Below are positions 11,555 through 24,195 of a stretch of 64,000 nucleotides of DNA, one piece after another. The position numbers and the translations under genes are program-made. Source of the DNA: Dastarcus helophoroides (taxonomy: Eukaryota; Arthropoda; Insecta; Coleoptera; Bothrideridae); assembly GCA_028583605.1 (NCBI GenBank), contig CM053337.1:12302634-12366633 (forward strand), given 5' to 3'. The stretch's first letter is position 1. Every line of letters begins with the position of its first letter. The notes beneath the pieces are model-generated. The model saw nothing but the letters and a program-made list of their open reading frames with translations. It ran no database searches and was not told the origin of the DNA.

Positions 11555-12904
11555 TACTACACAGTCACAGATAAAAATTAAGATCAAAGTAAGGAGGAGT
11601 AGAATAATGACTCATTATATAAAAAAGGAATTGGATCTATTTAAAAACATAATTATGATGAAAAAGAAAAATATTTAATTAAAATGGAAAATGTAATTTA
11701 CATGTGGTAGAATATGGAAGTTTTCGAATGCATCTTGTATATTACTATTTTATTTAGAAAAATAATTCAGCCAAGAACGAATCGGGCTCTCACAATAGGA
11801 TTTCGTACCAATTACTGCAGTGAACAGTCAACAGAGTAAATTAAATCATTTTTGCTTGTCCATGAATTTGAAATTGTATCCAAATTGTCTTGTGATAACA
11901 CACGAATTGAAAATATAAAAAATTGTCTATTGATATACACACTTTCTTCTACCAAATATTTATGGAATTGATAACTGTGTTGATAATGTCTCAGGTAAAA
12001 GCATTCGCAATGCGCAATCAATAAGTCGATGACTAACACACTTTATGAAATCGTCGTTCGGGTTCAACCGTAATTACAGCGTTGCGTGCAATTTAATAAA
12101 CTAGTGCTATCTCCGAACCCAAATAATTCCTAAGAGTATATAATGTACACAAACAGTTCTTAGTTGACAAGATAATTTAATGAAGATAACATTTCTATTC
12201 GGCAGACACTTTTCTTATCTTCCAACAAATAAATATTTAATGTAATGTGAATTTATCACTGAATGTAATGTATTTTAAAAATCAAACATATTTTAACGGA
12301 AATTAAACTTGAGAAAAAGCTTTTAAAACCTTATCACTACTACGAAACGTCGACATGAAAGTATTTTACCTAAATATTTGGCTGTGAAGCGAATTGGCAA
12401 ATCCTTAGAAGTGACAATAGGATCTTGCTCTGCCATTCTAATTCTCTAGATGTAAACTCGTTATTATACGCGCAGTAAACACTTCTTCAGCACATGATTT
12501 ACTACAACGGATGAACTCTGGAAGTTTACGGTTGAATTTTACGCGCGCTATCCATTCCGTCCGGGCCACACTGACAGCGGTAATCCCTTTTGCACCTGTT
12601 GACTGACCCCTCTTTCGAATGCACCCGCTGCGGATTACTAAATTACGGCGTAGTCATACCTGTTGTCGGCCGATCGTATATTTTGTTTATCGCATCTACG
12701 GAACGAGATAACTCCTTATCGAAGGCTTTCGAAACGATTGTTTTGCTCATTTTTCAATTATTTTCACCTAATGCTCTCTACCGAGAACACGGCCGATAAA
12801 ACATCGGCGGTATTTCCGAATTAATTGCACACCTGCCTCTACCGCTACCGTATACAGGATGGTTGTCCACGGATTATTCAATTTCTGACCCTAAATAATC
12901 TTAA
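11555..12904. other. Non-coding, probably intron of the PTB gene or intergenic
   Basis: AT-rich with a slightly more G/C-rich patch at 12540-12860. Frames there are short and lack exon borders. Nothing supported. Confidence 0.35.
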
Positions 12905-13200
12905 GTCCGTGTAAGGTTTCACCCCTTTACCGCATCCGCAATTAAATAAATAATTACGCGATACGTAAATCACCAACAGAACTGACATTTTCAAACGTAC
13001 TAATCTAAATAGATTAGTAAAAGATGCGTCGACGTCTTCTGCACTGAGATTCAAATGGATACTAGTATCGATGATGCATCTTTTACTAATCTACTTAGAT
13101 TAGTGAGCTTTAAAATGCTAGCCCTACTGGCGAAATACGTATCACGTAATTATTTATTTAATTGCCGATGTGGTAAAAGGGTGAAACCTTATATGGACGT
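12905..13200. repeat. Foldback (MITE-like) element
   Basis: The left arm (GTCCGTGTAAGGTTTCACCC onward) and right arm ending GGGTGAAACCTTATATGGAC are complements, including TTAAATAAATAATTACG. The innermost parts (about 12999-13029 and 13071-13107) are themselves palindromic (CTAATCTA..TAGATTAG). A related fragment seems to lie near 43880. Confidence 0.75.
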
Positions 13201-13519
13201 AATCACAAGCCACAGTGTTTAGTTCAGTGCTTTAGCCTAAATAATCTTGATAATCATCGAAGATATAGACAAACATTAAAAAGATTCTTAAATAAGACGT
13301 TAACTGTTATTTGTTTTTGATATATGCAAAGAACGTTCAAAAAGTATTTGTTTTTTCAATCGAATACCCTTTCTGAAGTGCATTGAGCGACCATCATGTT
13401 AATTCGAGTCGCCACCAAGCTCTAATGTTATAACAGTATATTATGTAGGCACGAGTAAGATGCTAATATGATAATAGCTGCTAACATGATAATAGAATTA
13501 AAAAATGTTTTGTTGACAG

Positions 13520-13592
13520 CGGGGTTTGAAATCGCGACCTACAACCCAAGAAGCAAGCTATCCTGCCCATTACGCCATATCCTCTAGTTGAA
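13520..13592 (-). repeat. tRNA-like sequence, probably SINE head
   Basis: On the minus strand an A-box-like TGGCGTAATGGGC and a B-box-like ATTTCAAACCCCG are about 45 bases apart, as in a tRNA gene. The stems do not close well. Likely a tRNA-derived repeat. Confidence 0.4.
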
Positions 13593-14070
13593 TTAGTAGT
13601 TTAACAGTTTGATAATCTATTCCTGTGCCTACAATCAGAGACAATACATAAATTAAAAGCTGATTATCAGAAAAATGCTGGCTCAGTTTTCACTTCTGTC
13701 GATAATCTCCATAATTACTCATTTTTTTACAAGTATTTTAAAAAGGTATTTCGTTCTGAATTGGAAAACGTAAATCCATGATAAATTAGTGCCCCGCGCT
13801 GAAATACGAAAACGTTTTTCGGCGTTCGGGGCATATACCTGGATTTTTGTTCGATGTTTCGATGGTTTTAAGTTAGCATACCACACCAATGATGCCATTT
13901 CACGCGTGTTACAACTATTTCGGGTTCACTAATTAGCCGGTTGCTTTGAGATCTGGGTCGTGAAGACATAGCACTTGCGTTACATCCATCGATGTCTGTG
14001 AGATCTTCCACCATCCTATGAGAATGGTTTTGTTACGATAGTAAATTACCTAATCTTGACATCTCCCACA

Positions 14071-14078
14071 TATATAAG
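14071..14078 (+). promoter_or_regulatory. TATA box of CPAP1 gene C
   Basis: TATATAAG, 141 bases before the start codon at 14212. A start of transcription near 14100 would leave a 5' UTR of about 110 bases. Confidence 0.5.
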
Positions 14079-14211
14079 CCGAAGAAGAATGAATTCATAA
14101 AAGTCTGGCAGATTCGTAAAGTAACGAACGTTGCAGGGTGTGTACTGTAGGGGTGGTTTATAACAGAAGGTATTCTTAAGTTAGAGAAAGGGTGTTGTGA
14201 TTAATTTGGTA

Positions 14212-17200
14212 ATGCCGTCATTGGGAAGCAGTGCTATTTTCGCCCTTATTTGTGGATTATTACATTATGTTGTCTGTGTAAGTGAATACTGCGTGACAAA
14301 ATATTTTTACACATTAATTTATTTCACCATCTTTAGACGGGAATGAATTCATTTAGAATTTAGTACTTCATTTACGAGTAGCATGTATTAGAATCATTGC
14401 TAATGTATAGAATCACCATAAACGGCCAGTCAAAATTAATGACGTAGTGATAAGACAATGAATGTTCTTGCTGTCTATTAAAATATAAGCAATTTTCGGT
14501 TGGATATTTATTACATACTATAGTTAGCGTCAAGGCAAAATAATAATGAAACTTTTTATGTATCATGCTCACAAAACATAGATTTTGCAGATTTCCGATT
14601 GCGAAGTTTCTAATTTACTTCTAATCCAATTAACGATTTATTTTGGTCCATACCTATATATTTATTCTATTTTTTATTTATTTTACCATAAAGGATTAAA
14701 TATTTTAAGTAAACTCTAATAGGGTGATTATTTTCATTTAAAATCAACTGATAATCGGTATCAATTTACTTTGTTCGATTAAAAATCTAAAAAACTACTT
14801 CGTTAAATTGCCATGTCAACACCCAACCCGGTCTTCTTATAATACAAAAGTTGTGGAGGTAATTTCTAAAAATTTAAACGCATTCCTATTTTGCCGATTC
14901 CAAACAATGCTGGAACAAGCGCCGCATCGAGTGCCCTAGACGAAAGGCCCTACGTCTTTCATTTCTAACTAAAAAAGGGTTTCAAGTTATATTTGTCTCA
15001 TAATTTTTATCGATCAAAAAAAGAACATTGCTTAGTAACAGTGGCACCCCTCATAACACCCTTTTGCCGCCTCTAAAATTCCAGTGCCCCGGGCGTTCGC
15101 TTATATGCTTCCAAAATATCATCCAAACCTAATTTGAGACAAAATCGAACTAATTTGAGAAAAAATCGCAATTAGTCCTGGTCCTTGGTATTCGCATATT
15201 CACCTCACTGCATTTGCTCATCCGTGAATCCTGCATCTAATTCATAAAAATGGCATTGAAATATTCTCCCGGAAGTTGTCGTCTCACCGGTCGGAACGAC
15301 GTATCAAACTGTCGATCAACGTACGCGACCGATCCGCCATCACAATTCATTGTTAACGAGAAAAACGAATTGCTGTTCGTTTCGTTTCGAATGATGTCCT
15401 GATCGGATGCACGCACGAATACTCATCAAATTCACATTGCAGACGTTGAAAATGAAACGGATGGAGTACGATTAAAAATTACAACCTATTGTTTTGCAAT
15501 CGAAGTATTTATCAGACGAATTATTCGATTCTGGTTTCTTTTCACTTGTATTTGGAAACTTCGTCGATTAATTTTATTACGCTGTCTTTCATTGTTAATA
15601 TCTCACGTGCGTTTTATACGAGTTTTATGGCATTGTTACTTAAAACGTTGTGTCCAATGCTTATGACGAGTGTAACTAATGTTACGAGGATCACTTTATT
15701 GTATTATGAGTTGCAGAGCAACGTCTATTAAATATAAGTGACATCGCCGTAACGTGCATCAATTAAAGAAAACAGTGGAGCGTGCTACAAGAAACAACCA
15801 CAGATCGGTTTCCTCCTTCTGTGGCCATCAGTTTGTATTTAATGGATGTTATTACGTAACCCGTAATACAAAAAAATTACTCTAGTTGCTGTTGTGATTT
15901 TAGTTATATTTATTAATTTTATTTAACATTTCCGCGACCCACTTTGAAAATATGTATATGAGTACTAAATTGATATCCAAATCTAGTTATATTGTACCTG
16001 TTGGTAATTCTGCAATTACTGCAGTTAAAATTTACTCAAAATTTTCCTCATTAGTCACTCAATAGAACTCATGTCTCTCGAGTACTCGTGCGCCTGATTA
16101 CTGGCTATGAATTGGAAATTATTCTTCATTTTGGACTCTTATTGTTTCAGACATATTAAATAAAAATTATAATTAATTGGAAATCTTTAAAGCCACCGTA
16201 CCACACTGAGATGACCGAGGAAGGCCTAAACCGATCTATGATTGTAAATATTTTTAAGTGCAACACGTACACTGTTTCATTATATTATAGAACTGTTAAT
16301 TGACGTTATTTCGAAGACCACAAACTTTTACGAATAATATTTTTAAGCACTACCGGTTACTGATACGAGATTCGTCGTAATATTACACGTCATAATAATA
16401 TACCTTGGATTTAAACACTTTTATTAAACACCGAAAACTTATTCGTATAATATCTAAATTCTAACTACTACTTATGTAGGTCGCCTGTTCTTCATTATTT
16501 GACATCTAGAGAAGTCCGAAAGGAACATCTGCTTACGAGTCTCTTCATTCAATCGTCGGTCAAATCTCCCCTAATAATATGTTCTTAGAACTTCATGTAC
16601 AATTCTAATTTATTATTTAAAGGAGCTCCTACATGTCACGATTACTAAATAATTCGACATTATACAATTTAACACAAATAACTCGTGAAATACAGAGTCT
16701 AATTGAATAGAGAATGAATTTATAAGAATTCTGCAAATACTGAGAACGCTAGGAACGCAGTCTTAGATAATGATTTTGTCTTTTCCTGGCTTTGTTTTCG
16801 AATTAAAAATCGCGTTGATGTATTAATAATTAACATTACATAAACTACTACACTTAACAGTGGTTGTTCTGTTCTCTCAGATTGTGAAAAATTCGATTGT
16901 AATATACCTTTATGATCGGTGAAAAGAATTACTGCGATATTTTTACTCCCATGTAAAAAAAATACGAAAGTTTATATTAAAACGATTGTTTATTGAATCC
17001 CGGAAGATTTCTCCCTTGTAGACCATCGACTTGATTGAAAATCTATATTTACTAAACATGTTTATTTGTATGTATGTATTTATCTTACACTTACACTTTT
17101 ACCTTTCTCTGTCATATAACTTTACATAAGTTATGCAACTTACATAACGCTTAGAACGTAAGTAAACAAGTATAATACTCTCTGTCTTTTTGAGATTCAA

Positions 17201-18774
17201 AATATACAAATGAAAATTAAAACACTTACTCCGCAAAGTGTATTATGAATTGCACATTATTAATATAAGCTATGGGGGTGAAGTTAAAAAGAAAGCATGA
17301 AGTACAAAACTATAAACTATAGCAAAGTTTTAAATAAAACAACGGTTCACAATGTTGCATGCAACGACTATTTATTTATCTTTTATTTAGCAATTAGATG
17401 GGTACATTCCTGGTCAAGACTATCCAATATACAGTGAAATTCCCAGAGGATTGTCCTTTAGATGCGACCAAAGGTTGCCAGGTTATTATAGTGATCCAGA
17501 GGCCCAGTGCCAGGTAAAATAGATTATTTATCAATTTTTCGTTCATTATTTTTTATGTTTGTAATATGTAGTTCCATATTCTGCTAAATTAAAATTTAAA
17601 ACACTTTAACTTTTGGTGAAAAGAGAGTGAAAGTAAATAAATTTATACGAATGTATGTATAGTACAGGAAATACTTCTTCCGGGATTGGACCGTGTCAAA
17701 GAACTACTAAAAGTGTTCGACGTTTCGCCCACCATCGTAGGGGGCTTCTTCAGCAACAAAGAAAAGAAAAATAAATGAAAGGAGGAATATGAGGGAATAT
17801 GCAAAAATGAAAGAGTGAAAAGGCCAATTTCAGAACATCAGAGCACGGTAACTCAGTATGTCCACCATACCAGAGGCGAAACTATTCTGAATTGAAAATT
17901 GGTACAAAGGATAAGAAAGTTTAGACACAAGAGCATGGTAACTCATACCAGAGGCGAAACTCTTCACTCTTTCATTTTTGCATATTCCCTCATATTCCTC
18001 TTTTCATTTATTTTTTTCTTTGTTCCTGAAGAAGCCCCCTACGATGGTGGGCGAAACGTCGAACACTTTTAGTAGTTCTTTGACACGGTCCAACCCGGAA
18101 GAAGTATATCCTGTACTGACTCTGGCCGTGGAAGCCTTCGTTATCAATGTATGTATATACTTTTAAGAATTTATAAACTTAAAATAATATGATGTAATAA
18201 GTTAGTGTAGTTTTCTTTTATTTTTATTTAAAGTAAATCAAATAAAAATATCTCAAATGTATTTTTTTTCTAGTTTTTCATGCATTTAACCTAATTTTAT
18301 TGAACATGTATTGTACAAAAAAAGTGCTTAAAGGATTTGATATCCACATATCCATATTAGGTTTAATAAACTTTGATTTTTGGTTAAATTATTAACGTGT
18401 ATGTCACACTGTTACATCGATACATAAAAAATAAAGAAAACTAAATATTTATAAGTATTAAGATAGGTATAGGTATAGTAAAAAGGACGAAAATCATTCT
18501 GATCACATACTATGGGCGATCCTATGGTAAAAATTTTTTAGCAAACTTCTTTACTTTTTACAAAAACTAATCGAACGGATTATTTCAGGTATGGCACTGG
18601 TGTTTACCCAACGGCCAACAGTTTAGTTTTCTGTGTCCCAATGGTACCGTTTTCAACCAATTTGCTCGAGTCTGTGATTGGTGGTTTAACGTCGATTGCG
18701 CCTCGACGCCCAATTTATACAACATCAACGAAGATCTCTACAGAATACCCGAGTACAATAGCAACAATTTATAG
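14212..18774 (+). CDS. CPAP1 cuticle protein C (one CBM14 domain)
   Basis: Three phase-0 exons: 14212..14277 (MPSLGSSAIFALICGLLHYV, a signal peptide; donor GTAAGT), 17391..17513 and 18589..18774. The protein is 124 residues. Exon 2 carries DGYIPGQDYPIYSEIP and the first part of the chitin-binding domain; exon 3 gives VWHWCLPNGQQFSFLCPNGT and VCDWWFNVDC. The six cysteines are SFRC, AQC, HWC, FLC, RVC, VDC. The GYYSDPEAQCQ|VWHWC and CPNGTVFNQ motifs are hallmarks of CPAP1 proteins, secreted chitin binders of the cuticle. The domain is cut by the intron right after CQ, exactly as in gene D. The first intron is long (3.1 kb); the second holds an inverted-repeat element with hammerhead-like motifs. 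After the domain only about 22 residues follow, so this is a minimal member. Confidence 0.9.
16190..16245 (+). repeat. Decayed relative of the 4729 hammerhead-like sequence
   Basis: CCACCGTACCA, AGGAAGGCC and TCTATG line up with the motif at 4729-4793, but the core has an insertion (CTGAGATGA) and lost the GGCC/GGCC stem. Sits in intron 1 of gene C. Confidence 0.5.
17715..17757 (-). ncRNA. Hammerhead-like motif, left arm (minus strand)
   Basis: On the minus strand: CTGAAGA, stem II GCCC/GGGC, GAAA, then CGTC and GAAC. The stem I partner is GTTG, so the pair next to the core is lost. An extra A separates CTGAAGA from stem II. Weaker than the copy at 18022. Confidence 0.35.
18022..18064 (+). 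ncRNA. Hammerhead-like motif, right arm
   Basis: Core CTGAAGA (18026-18032), stem II GCCC (18034) with GGGC (18049), GAAA (18053), ACGT self-complementary (18056-18059) with predicted cleavage after C18060, and stem I GTTC (18022-18025) with GAAC (18061-18064). One extra A (18033) lies before stem II, which is not canonical and may weaken activity. Confidence 0.45.
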
Positions 18775-20895
18775 TAGGAAGAAAAGACGCATCAGCGAAA
18801 TATTTAAATATAAAACAGATTCCACCGTGATAAGTTTTAGCTCGAGTAAGGCAGGGGGTGTGTTAAATGAGTCGAAATCCGTCGATTATTACCATGTTGC
18901 GAGTCTTTAATTTTCCTAGTTAAATTATCATTAAATAGATAATTCAAAAATTGGGAATGCCTTATAAATTGGCTATTAGGGGTTCAATTTTAGTAATATT
19001 ATATAATCTACATTTCTAAATAGTTTGTAAAATGATATATTTTATTGATTTACTTGTCATATACTCAGCCTTACAAAACAAATAACCAGTATTGCCAGAA
19101 AATGCAACGTAGAAGAATCGAAAACAGCTTTGATTCGTACTATTCGTTGTTCTCCTTCACAAGGATTTTGCAATAACAAATTTGAAGTAAAAAAATAAAT
19201 AAATAATTCCTTACCGGCTAAGAAAATCTCGCATTTCTAATAAAAATCCTGTTTATCTGGAACTCAAAAATACCGCAAATCAAGGTTTTCCTTGCATATG
19301 GCAACATTGGAATTAAGCTAAATTTTATCCTCTGAAACCAAGAAAGGTGTTTTTTCTTAGTTTCAGAGGACAAGATATGTATACCAATTTTTGAAGATAA
19401 ACAAAGACAAAGACCAGTCCGTTTCACTGAAATTAGGCTATGATCTATTTGTAAAGTGATGGATCTGCCTGTAAAGTGAAAAAACCGTACTTATATTATC
19501 CATTTATGAATTATATGATCTATTACTGTTTTATCTACTTATGCGATATCTGTTAAGGACATCAAAGTTATGCACTTTGCTTATTTACGTACTTTTTTTC
19601 TCTCCGACACATAATGAAAATGTTGCCAATTTTTTAACGTGCAATTTCAATTTAGATAATGTTCTGAAAGAGTAAACATAGCTAGCCAGTCGCATTTAGG
19701 GTAAACAAAATCCACAATCTGATATTTGATATTAAATAAGTTACTCGTTACGTCACAAAAAGGAATGCCCACCTTCTCGACGCTATCCATCAACTTCCCT
19801 TGTTATAGTATTCTTATATACAAATATCTATTTACAGGATGCCGATTTATTTTACAATCTTTGTTTAAAACAAACTTTACTTTTTCGAGGTAATTAATTC
19901 TTTAAAATTTCTATTGTCTCTGATTTGTTTAAAATAAAAACTTTTAAGGAACTTGAACTCGATTAATTTTGTAATATAGAGGAATCACATTTTTACACAA
20001 AAACATGTAAGTTGAATTACAATTAATTCTGATTACAATTCATAATTAAGAAAGCAATTTAACATGTAAATATTAATAAACAATATTCACACTTAATTAT
20101 AGATTATTATTTTTAAGTTATTTGTAAAATTAATACAACCATTATTACATAACTACAACGAATCGTCTTTTATTTACTCATTAACAACAACAATTTACAT
20201 TATTTAACTCGTCAAAAGACACGTCCCTATATTATATAAATCATAAGTATCATTAATTATTCATATTTGACCCAAAAAACGCTTCCAGCAGTCTAGCAAT
20301 TGTATGACAACAGTCAGGTTCAACTTGGGCTTTATTACGGTTTCATTGGCATACATACAACTTTAAAATTACCAGATTTTATATTTACAAGTAAATTTTA
20401 AAAAACTTATGAATCTGTATAGGGATAATAAATCTCTATGGAACAGGGAGAAATTATTTTACACTTTTTCGTTTGTTTCAAAAAACGTGTTGAATTAAAA
20501 AGTTTTTATTTCGAATTTTGATATTTGCGAATTTAGATTTTTTTTTACACAAATGTAAACCAAATTTTTTCACAAAATTTCAAGTCTGCAGAAATTTTAT
20601 AAATAAAAAAATAAAAATCACGAGAAAAGTATGTTTCAGAATTTTCCACTTTCCAAATTGGTATTTTTCCAGAAATTTCAAAATTCATGTGTTTTTTCAA
20701 AATATTAATACAAATCAATCAAAAATTTTCTTGAAATCATAACTTTTTGGTCAAAATTTAGGTAAAATGTAAAAATTCCTAGAAAAGTATTTTTGGAAAT
20801 TTCAACTTCTGTAGTCACTTGTTTAACGGGTACTCATTTTCTGCGTATCTGTCCACTCTGGCTTTTATTTATTTATTTTTTAGGGTAATTTGAAG
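18775..20895. other. AT-rich intergenic DNA
   Basis: Begins with the 3' UTR of gene C. A copy of the palindromic MITE family lies at about 19320-19420 (TTTCAGAGGACAAGAT). The remainder (20380-20800) is A/T-rich with AAATTTC-type words. No exon seen. Confidence 0.4.
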
Positions 20896-20956
20896 ATCCG
20901 CCATTGTCTTTTAAAGAGCCGCATGCAGCTCGCGAGCCACAGTTTCCCGACCCCTG
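20896..20956. mobile_element. hAT-type terminal fragment
   Basis: Contains GAGCCGCATGCAGCTCGCGA and ends GTTTCCCGACCCCTG, the subterminal and terminal pattern common in hAT elements and related to the complete element at 27291-27637. Its other end was not found. Confidence 0.5.
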
Positions 20957-21105
20957 CTACAGACTACTAACTATTATTAGATATTTATATTATTGTTTTT
21001 TTTTTCTCCTTCACTTCAGTATTGTTTTTATTGCTAAGTCTTACCATAAACTCGCCGTTGGTAAATTCCTAGACCATTTCAGGTAAAACATTTAGGAGTC
21101 CTTAT

Positions 21106-22152
21106 CAGTGGCGGCTGGTGACTTTTTGACAGGGGGTGCGCAGGTGCAAAAATATTAGTAGTTAAGAGTTTAGGCGACTCCAGTGCCATAGCAAGGAATT
21201 AAATTTAAGAGAAATAAAAGGGATACAAAAGGTGTGATATTTAATAGTATTTTTACGAATTAAATTTTAATTAACATCTTATAACCTCCAAAATATTTTT
21301 GGGTTATCATTCCTAAATTATTTTCATCGAGTACGAAAAAAGACAACATTATCGACATTTCTGAGCCTCTTTAAAGTACTCTGTACGATTGCACGTCGTT
21401 ACGGCTCTAGGTTACTTAATTAAATTTGTTTGCTTTTACAATTATATCGATTTTTCATGAAAACTGCATTTGAAAATAAAATATATTTTATTACAAAGTT
21501 CTAATTAAACTCTACAAAAACACAAAAAAAATTTAAACAAAATCCGCTCTACGATCTTTTAAAGAAATAAAGTGTTCATTACTTTCTCATCAAAATTGTT
21601 TAAATCCAAATATACAAATTAATAATTAGACCCTAAAATGGGTATTCCTATCTCTTTGTGAATAGCGGTAGTATTGGAGTTAGGCTTGTAAGCGGCACAA
21701 TTAGCAATCGCAATCAAATCAGCCGGCACCTACGCATTTAGCATCATAAACCGTAAATAGATACTCCAAATTCTGACTCGTATTCACCATTTGGCAATAT
21801 CGCATAAGCGCGGAGCGGCGTACCCCGGGCTAGCTTTAACGTGGTCTTCTGTAGTTTATTTCTCCGTATCCCGTGGAGGCCATTGATAGGCATCGCATGG
21901 CAGCCACGCTAGGTGCATAATTCTGCGCGCACCAACTTATTTAAATTTCCTTATAATATTTAATATAATGGAATCAAACGTCTGCGTACTTTATTCCAAG
22001 TCACTCACAAGTATTATTAGTTAATTAGTATATCATTATTTTGTGTTTAAAAATGTGATATATCCAAGTCTTTTATATTAAACAGAAAAGAATAGATCGC
22101 TCATTTCACGAGGAGCGCGCGCTCTTGCGCTCTTTAAGACCAGCCGCCACTG
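21106..22152. mobile_element. Non-autonomous hAT-type element with perfect 8-bp target duplication
   Basis: Starts CAGTGGCGGCTGGT and ends ACCAGCCGCCACTG, a 14-base perfect inverted repeat. GTCCTTAT flanks both ends (21098-21105 and 22153-22160), the 8-bp duplication expected of hAT transposases. 1047 bases with no transposase frame, so it was moved in trans. The intact duplication implies a fairly recent insertion. Confidence 0.88.
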
Positions 22153-22486
22153 GTCCTTATGTAAATTTCAAGACAGAGGTATGTAAACTTTTGGTCACAG
22201 ATACCTTTATAACTTCATACAAATTCTTAACCCTATACAAATGATCTTGATTATATAATTTTTAACAGCTATGAAAATACTTGTAAGATTTAAAACTAAA
22301 AACGTGGAACAAATATAATAGGATAATTGATGCATGAATAGATTTTATTGTGTAAGGTGGCATGAATCACTAACAATTTTATTGCGTTGGGTGGGTGTCT
22401 CCTTGACCATCGTAGTTTAAAATTATACTCGTACTAAGATGCATACCAAGTAATTAAAAATATAAGAAGTTTCAAATTATACACAT

Positions 22487-22813
22487 TGTAACGAAACGTA
22501 ATTATAGAATTTAGAACGTAAGGGAATTTTCTAGAAAAATTTGATAAGGGAAAGCGGCCGGGATAACGAAGCAAACGGCAGATAAGCGTTCCAGAAATTT
22601 CGGCAAACGATAATTCTTATCTGCTAGAAACATTTAGAACCCGAAAGCGGGTGGTCGCCTTTCCCGCAGTTAGTTAGGGTAGTTAGTGAGTTAGTAGTTA
22701 GAAGTCAATGAATAAGTTGGTAAATTACACAAAGTTAATGTTCCGAGTTCAGTTTAGAAATAAAGTGATTACAATTCACGACGTCCATTAATCATTCGAA
22801 CCGGTAACGCACA
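22487..22813 (+). mobile_element. LTR copy 3
   Basis: Starts TGTAACGAAACG. Shares GGCCGGGATAACG, CGGCAGATAAGCGTTCCAG and the AATAAAGTG end region with the copy at 10377. No clear target duplication and no internal region adjacent. Confidence 0.7.
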
Positions 22814-23413
22814 ATAATATCTAACAATCATTTCAAAAAGTATGTCTCTTACCTGCCGTAATTGGCTTTGATTCATCTTATCATGTATCAATTAAGTTAA
22901 AATTATTTTTCTTTTTATGGAACTTTGAATTTCTTACTGAAAAGTCGTAAGGATAATACATTTATTTATTATTATCATTATTTACGTCTCAAATTTATTG
23001 TGGGCTTAGATATTAAAATTATCGCAACTTTCGCAATATTACCGCTTATAAGGCCTCTTACGTAAACCACTGAACGACAAGTGCATGTATTTTAGCAAAA
23101 TACTCGACTTCCAGTCACAAAAGTGGTAAAAATCCTTCGATTAACCCATAGAAAGTTGCTTTTAACCCCCTATCACTGATCGAACGAGACGGCCAAAGCC
23201 CCAACTAAACGCTACCGCCGCATACAATAGAAAATCCACCATCCGCTCTATACTAACTAGATTCAACTTCTTATTCTACCAATCGGTCAGTTCTTCGCGG
23301 CAGTCGCACTACGTAGCGCGCACAAGACACTCTTCTTATGTAAAGCGCGAAGTGAAATTTCGAATTATTACAATTTCTCCGGGCAAATAGGTTAAATTCG
23401 ATGCGAAACGTCA

Positions 23414-23623
23414 ATGTTTGTTAACGTCGGTCTCATCGGCTGCGTCCTCGAAACCATCGCGAAACATCCCAAAGTCGTCGCCACAGTCAAAGCTTTGAAA
23501 TTCGCCCTCTATGCTCTATTGCCGTTTTCTTTCTACGAAATCGGCGAGTGCCTCCGCAGTTATCGAATTCTGTCTAGTCTTTTAATTGGAAATTACCAGT
23601 GTGCACTTGCTGGTGCAATTTGA
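23414..23623 (+). CDS. Small ORF of unknown function (69 residues)
   Basis: Starts with ATG at 23414. The first 50 codons (for example GTC GGT CTC ATC GGC TGC GTC CTC) have the high third-position G/C seen in true exons here, unlike the surrounding A/T-rich DNA. The sequence has two hydrophobic segments (about residues 3-12 and 28-42) separated by AKHPKVVATVKALK. The preceding 150 bases are also G/C-richer (GTAGCGCGCACAAG), which could be a promoter or 5' UTR. The last 17 codons look AT-rich, so a splice donor may be hidden near residue 50; I see no good one. I do not recognise the family. It could be a first exon of an unknown gene. Confidence 0.4.
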   Translation: MFVNVGLIGCVLETIAKHPKVVATVKALKFALYALLPFSFYEIGECLRSYRILSSLLIGNYQCALAGAI

Positions 23624-24195
23624 AGACCTGAAGCGACTGTTCGTTTTGTATTTGAAATTTGTAGTTTTAACGTTTGTCCTGTCGCTTTTAATTTATTTTT
23701 ATCTAAGGGCCGTCGGCGAGTTGTAGTGTCTGTGCACTTTACCGCAGGTTTGTTTACTATGCGAGGAAGTTATAGGCTACTTGTCTGAATAATTGGAAAA
23801 CGGCAGCAAACGAGCGAAGGTAGGAATTACGATTAGATATTAAAACGTATTAGACATAAAAACGTATGTATGTACGTAACCTATGCAGTATGTATGTACT
23901 TCGGTAGTGGAATTTCACAATTTAGTCGGAAAACGGACGATTGAAATGATAATTAGCAATTGTTGACTCTTTAATTCTGCGATTTTCAGAGTTCTAAAAC
24001 AATTAGCATTCTAATTATATCTAATGGGCCAATTAGTGCCTTATTATTTTCTACTGTTTATTTCAGTATCATTTGTGGGGATTTCTGTTATATGTTGTTA
24101 ATTTATGCGTAGAGTCGGCTCGAGAACTCTGGGCGAAAGATCTGCACAGCGTATCTAATCATTTCTGTCAACTAGAAAAAATAATAATAGTAAGC

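Larger units (their letters stand above)
17661..18117. mobile_element. Inverted-repeat element, possibly Penelope-like terminal repeats
   Basis: Two arms of about 160 bases (about 17661-17820 and 17963-18117) are near-perfect complements. Each carries GAAGAAGCCCCCTACGATGG and GCGAAACGTC on its outward-reading strand. The spacer contains two similar sub-blocks (ACCAGAGGCGAAACT twice). A further fragment is at 33012-33104. Penelope-like elements have terminal repeats that may be inverted and carry hammerheads; that link is my inference. No reverse transcriptase is present. Confidence 0.6.

Noticed and set aside
15230..15440. Minus-strand frame MNCDGGSVAYVDRQ with a GTGAGA donor, a possible first exon of the PTB gene
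   Set aside because: No YLG-type domain start, no matching phase demonstrated and no promoter; not enough support.
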